Source: Anaerolinea thermophila
GTDB lineage: Bacteria; Chloroflexota; Anaerolineae; Anaerolineales; DRKV01
Assembly: GCA_020722405.1 (NCBI GenBank)
Contig: DYKW01000074.1
Coordinates: 1-8,205 of the forward strand
Direction of reading: 5' to 3'
DNA length: 8,205 nt
Under the pieces are notes generated by a model, which saw only the letters and a program-made list of their open reading frames with translations, made no database searches and was not told the DNA's origin. This document shows, one piece after another, positions 6,993 to 8,205 of the stretch. The translations under genes were made by a program, and so were the position numbers. Numbering within the stretch: position 1 is the stretch's first letter; the number at the start of each line of letters is the position of its first letter.

Positions 6993-8205
6993 AGCCTTGC
7001 CAATGATGGGGCAGGTCCACGATTCCCTGGGCGAGGCCTTCTTGTGTCACGGTAATAGTGACGGCGTGAGGGGCGTGGTCATATACATGAAGCCCGTTTT
7101 CGCACGCAAGAAAAAAGCTTGCGCGATATTCTCCCTTCATGAGAGGAATCTTCGGGAAGACGATGACGGCATGTCCTCTTCCATTTTCCCCCATGGCAAC
7201 CGTGAGGCCTTCATTGGCAGTACTTGCACTGGTGACAAGGATGCCGGCGGCATTTTCAATGGCGATCGCAACGGTCGGCGGGGGAAGGGAAGGATCGAGC
7301 ACAAACTCCACGGCGAAAGATATGGTGCTCGTTCGGGAAATTGCGTGGAGCCGTCTTCCCCATTCCCCGTCACATGCACCCTGGACCGAGATGATGCGTC
7401 CCGGCTGGGATGATTCGGCAAGGGTCGGCGTCGATGATGCGGCAGGCCTTGGGGAGGGAGGAGGGTCCGATTCTTTGTGTGTGGAGGTCTGTTCTCGAAT
7501 CAATTCGGCTGAATACGCGTTTGTCACGAGTTCAGCCGAATCGAAGAGCCGCATCCTGCCGTTTTCCAGCCACATGGCCCGCTGGCATAAGGCCTCTATG
7601 TAATACATGGAGTGGGAACAGAACAGTATCGTTTTGCCCGCTTTTTTCATGGCCATGATACGGTCAAAGGATTTTCGGGCAAATGCCCCGTCTCCCACGG
7701 AAAGCGCCTCGTCGATGACAAGGATGTCCGGATCTACGCTCGTTGCGACAGAAAAGGCAAGGCGTACGAACATGCCGCTCGAATACGTCTTGACCGGCTG
7801 GTCTATGAACTCCCCTATGCCGGAAAAGGCCACTATCTGGTCGTAGCGCTTTTCGATCTCCTCCTGTGACAGGCCGAGGATGGCTGCATTCATGAAGACG
7901 TTTTCGCGCCCCGTGAATTCCGGATTGAATCCGGCTCCCAGCTCCAGGAGCGCCGCAACCCTCCCTTGAGTCTCAAGTGACCCGCAGGTAGGTGTCAGGG
8001 TCCCGCATACGAGTTGAAGTAAGGTGGATTTGCCCGCGCCGTTCCGGCCGATGATGCCAACGACCTCCCCTTTGCGGATATCGAAATCCAGGTCGCGGAT
8101 GGCCCAGAATTCCCGAAAATATCTCCTGCGGCCGCGGGCCAAAAACTGTTTCAGCCGGTCCTGGGGGCGATCATAGATGTGATAGCATTTTCCCAAGCCA
8201 CTGGC
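6985..8205 (-). CDS. wzt: Polysaccharide ABC exporter ATPase, Wzt/TagH-like, with C-terminal domain (5' end cut by window)
   Basis: 406 residues are visible; the frame is still open at the right edge, and probably only about 5-10 N-terminal residues are lost, since ASGLGKCYHIYDRPQDRLKQ is the normal opening of this family. A TTG at 8196 is not the likely start. Walker A is GRNGAGKST (visible residues 53-61), LELGAGFNPEFTGREN is at 87-102, the signature is YSSGM (141-145), Walker B is ILVIDEAL (161-168), the D-loop is SVGD, and the switch His is in CSHS (196-199). A Ser/Pro/Thr-rich linker (about 238-267) leads to a beta-rich domain (about 268-392) placed like the Wzt_C domain that in E. coli O8/O9a binds the modified chain end. 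The protein powers export of a lipid-linked glycan across the inner membrane with a Wzm-type permease, which I expect just upstream, beyond the edge. Whether this C-terminal domain binds glycan is inferred from its position. Confidence 0.93.
   Translation of the reverse strand, partial: ASGLGKCYHIYDRPQDRLKQFLARGRRRYFREFWAIRDLDFDIRKGEVVGIIGRNGAGKSTLLQLVCGTLTPTCGSLETQGRVAALLELGAGFNPEFTGRENVFMNAAILGLSQEEIEKRYDQIVAFSGIGEFIDQPVKTYSSGMFVRLAFSVATSVDPDILVIDEALSVGDGAFARKSFDRIMAMKKAGKTILFCSHSMYYIEALCQRAMWLENGRMRLFDSAELVTNAYSAELIREQTSTHKESDPPPSPRPAASSTPTLAESSQPGRIISVQGACDGEWGRRLHAISRTSTISFAVEFVLDPSLPPPTVAIAIENAAGILVTSASTANEGLTVAMGENGRGHAVIVFPKIPLMKGEYRASFFLACENGLHVYDHAPHAVTITVTQEGLAQGIVDLPHHWQGCA

Noticed and set aside
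7105..7123. Hairpin CGCAAG-AAAAAAG-CTTGCG as a possible terminator.
   Set aside because: It lies inside the coding sequence of the ATPase C-terminal domain and no T run follows the stem on the transcribed strand. A 6-bp stem is readily explained by chance.

Overview
The window is a dense, one-directional stretch of a bacterial surface-polysaccharide (O-antigen, capsule or similar glycan) biosynthesis and export locus. All seven genes lie on the minus strand, so transcription runs from high to low coordinates. The two outer genes are cut by the window edges. A polysaccharide ABC-exporter ATPase of Wzt type, a lipid A-type acyltransferase relative and an undecaprenyl-phosphate sugar synthase together suggest a Gram-negative organism. 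Nothing here fixes the species. No phage, transposon, CRISPR or RNA gene was seen.

Layout in transcription order: (a) 8205-6985, ABC exporter ATPase with a C-terminal putative glycan-binding domain, start beyond the right edge; (b) 6992-5970, GNAT-type N-acyltransferase; (c) 5955-4996, LpxL/HtrB-like (LPLAT) acyltransferase with an altered catalytic motif; (d) 4994-3276, multi-pass GT-C glycosyltransferase with a C-terminal soluble domain; (e) 3250-2279, GtrB/dolichol-phosphate-mannose-synthase-like GT2 with two C-terminal membrane helices; (f) 2239-1076, SAM-dependent methyltransferase with a large unrecognised N-terminal region; (g) 1098-1, rhamnosyltransferase-like GT2 with a C-terminal extension running off the left edge. 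Junctions are overlaps of 8 and 23 bp or gaps of 1 to 39 bp. I see no internal promoter or terminator, so this looks like one operon.

How the genes may work together (inference): gene g adds a sugar from a nucleotide sugar in the cytoplasm, b may acylate an amino sugar, and f may methylate the glycan, possibly at its end. The ATPase a, with a permease outside the window, would export the chain, perhaps recognising its end through its C-terminal domain. Genes e and d form a classic pair: e would make a polyprenyl-phosphate sugar and d would transfer that sugar on the periplasmic face. The LPLAT relative c may add a fatty-acyl group to lipid A, the glycan or its carrier. Base composition is richer in G+C at the right end (a-c) than at the left end (f-g), which would fit a mosaic locus.

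There is no gene-free stretch longer than about 40 bases.
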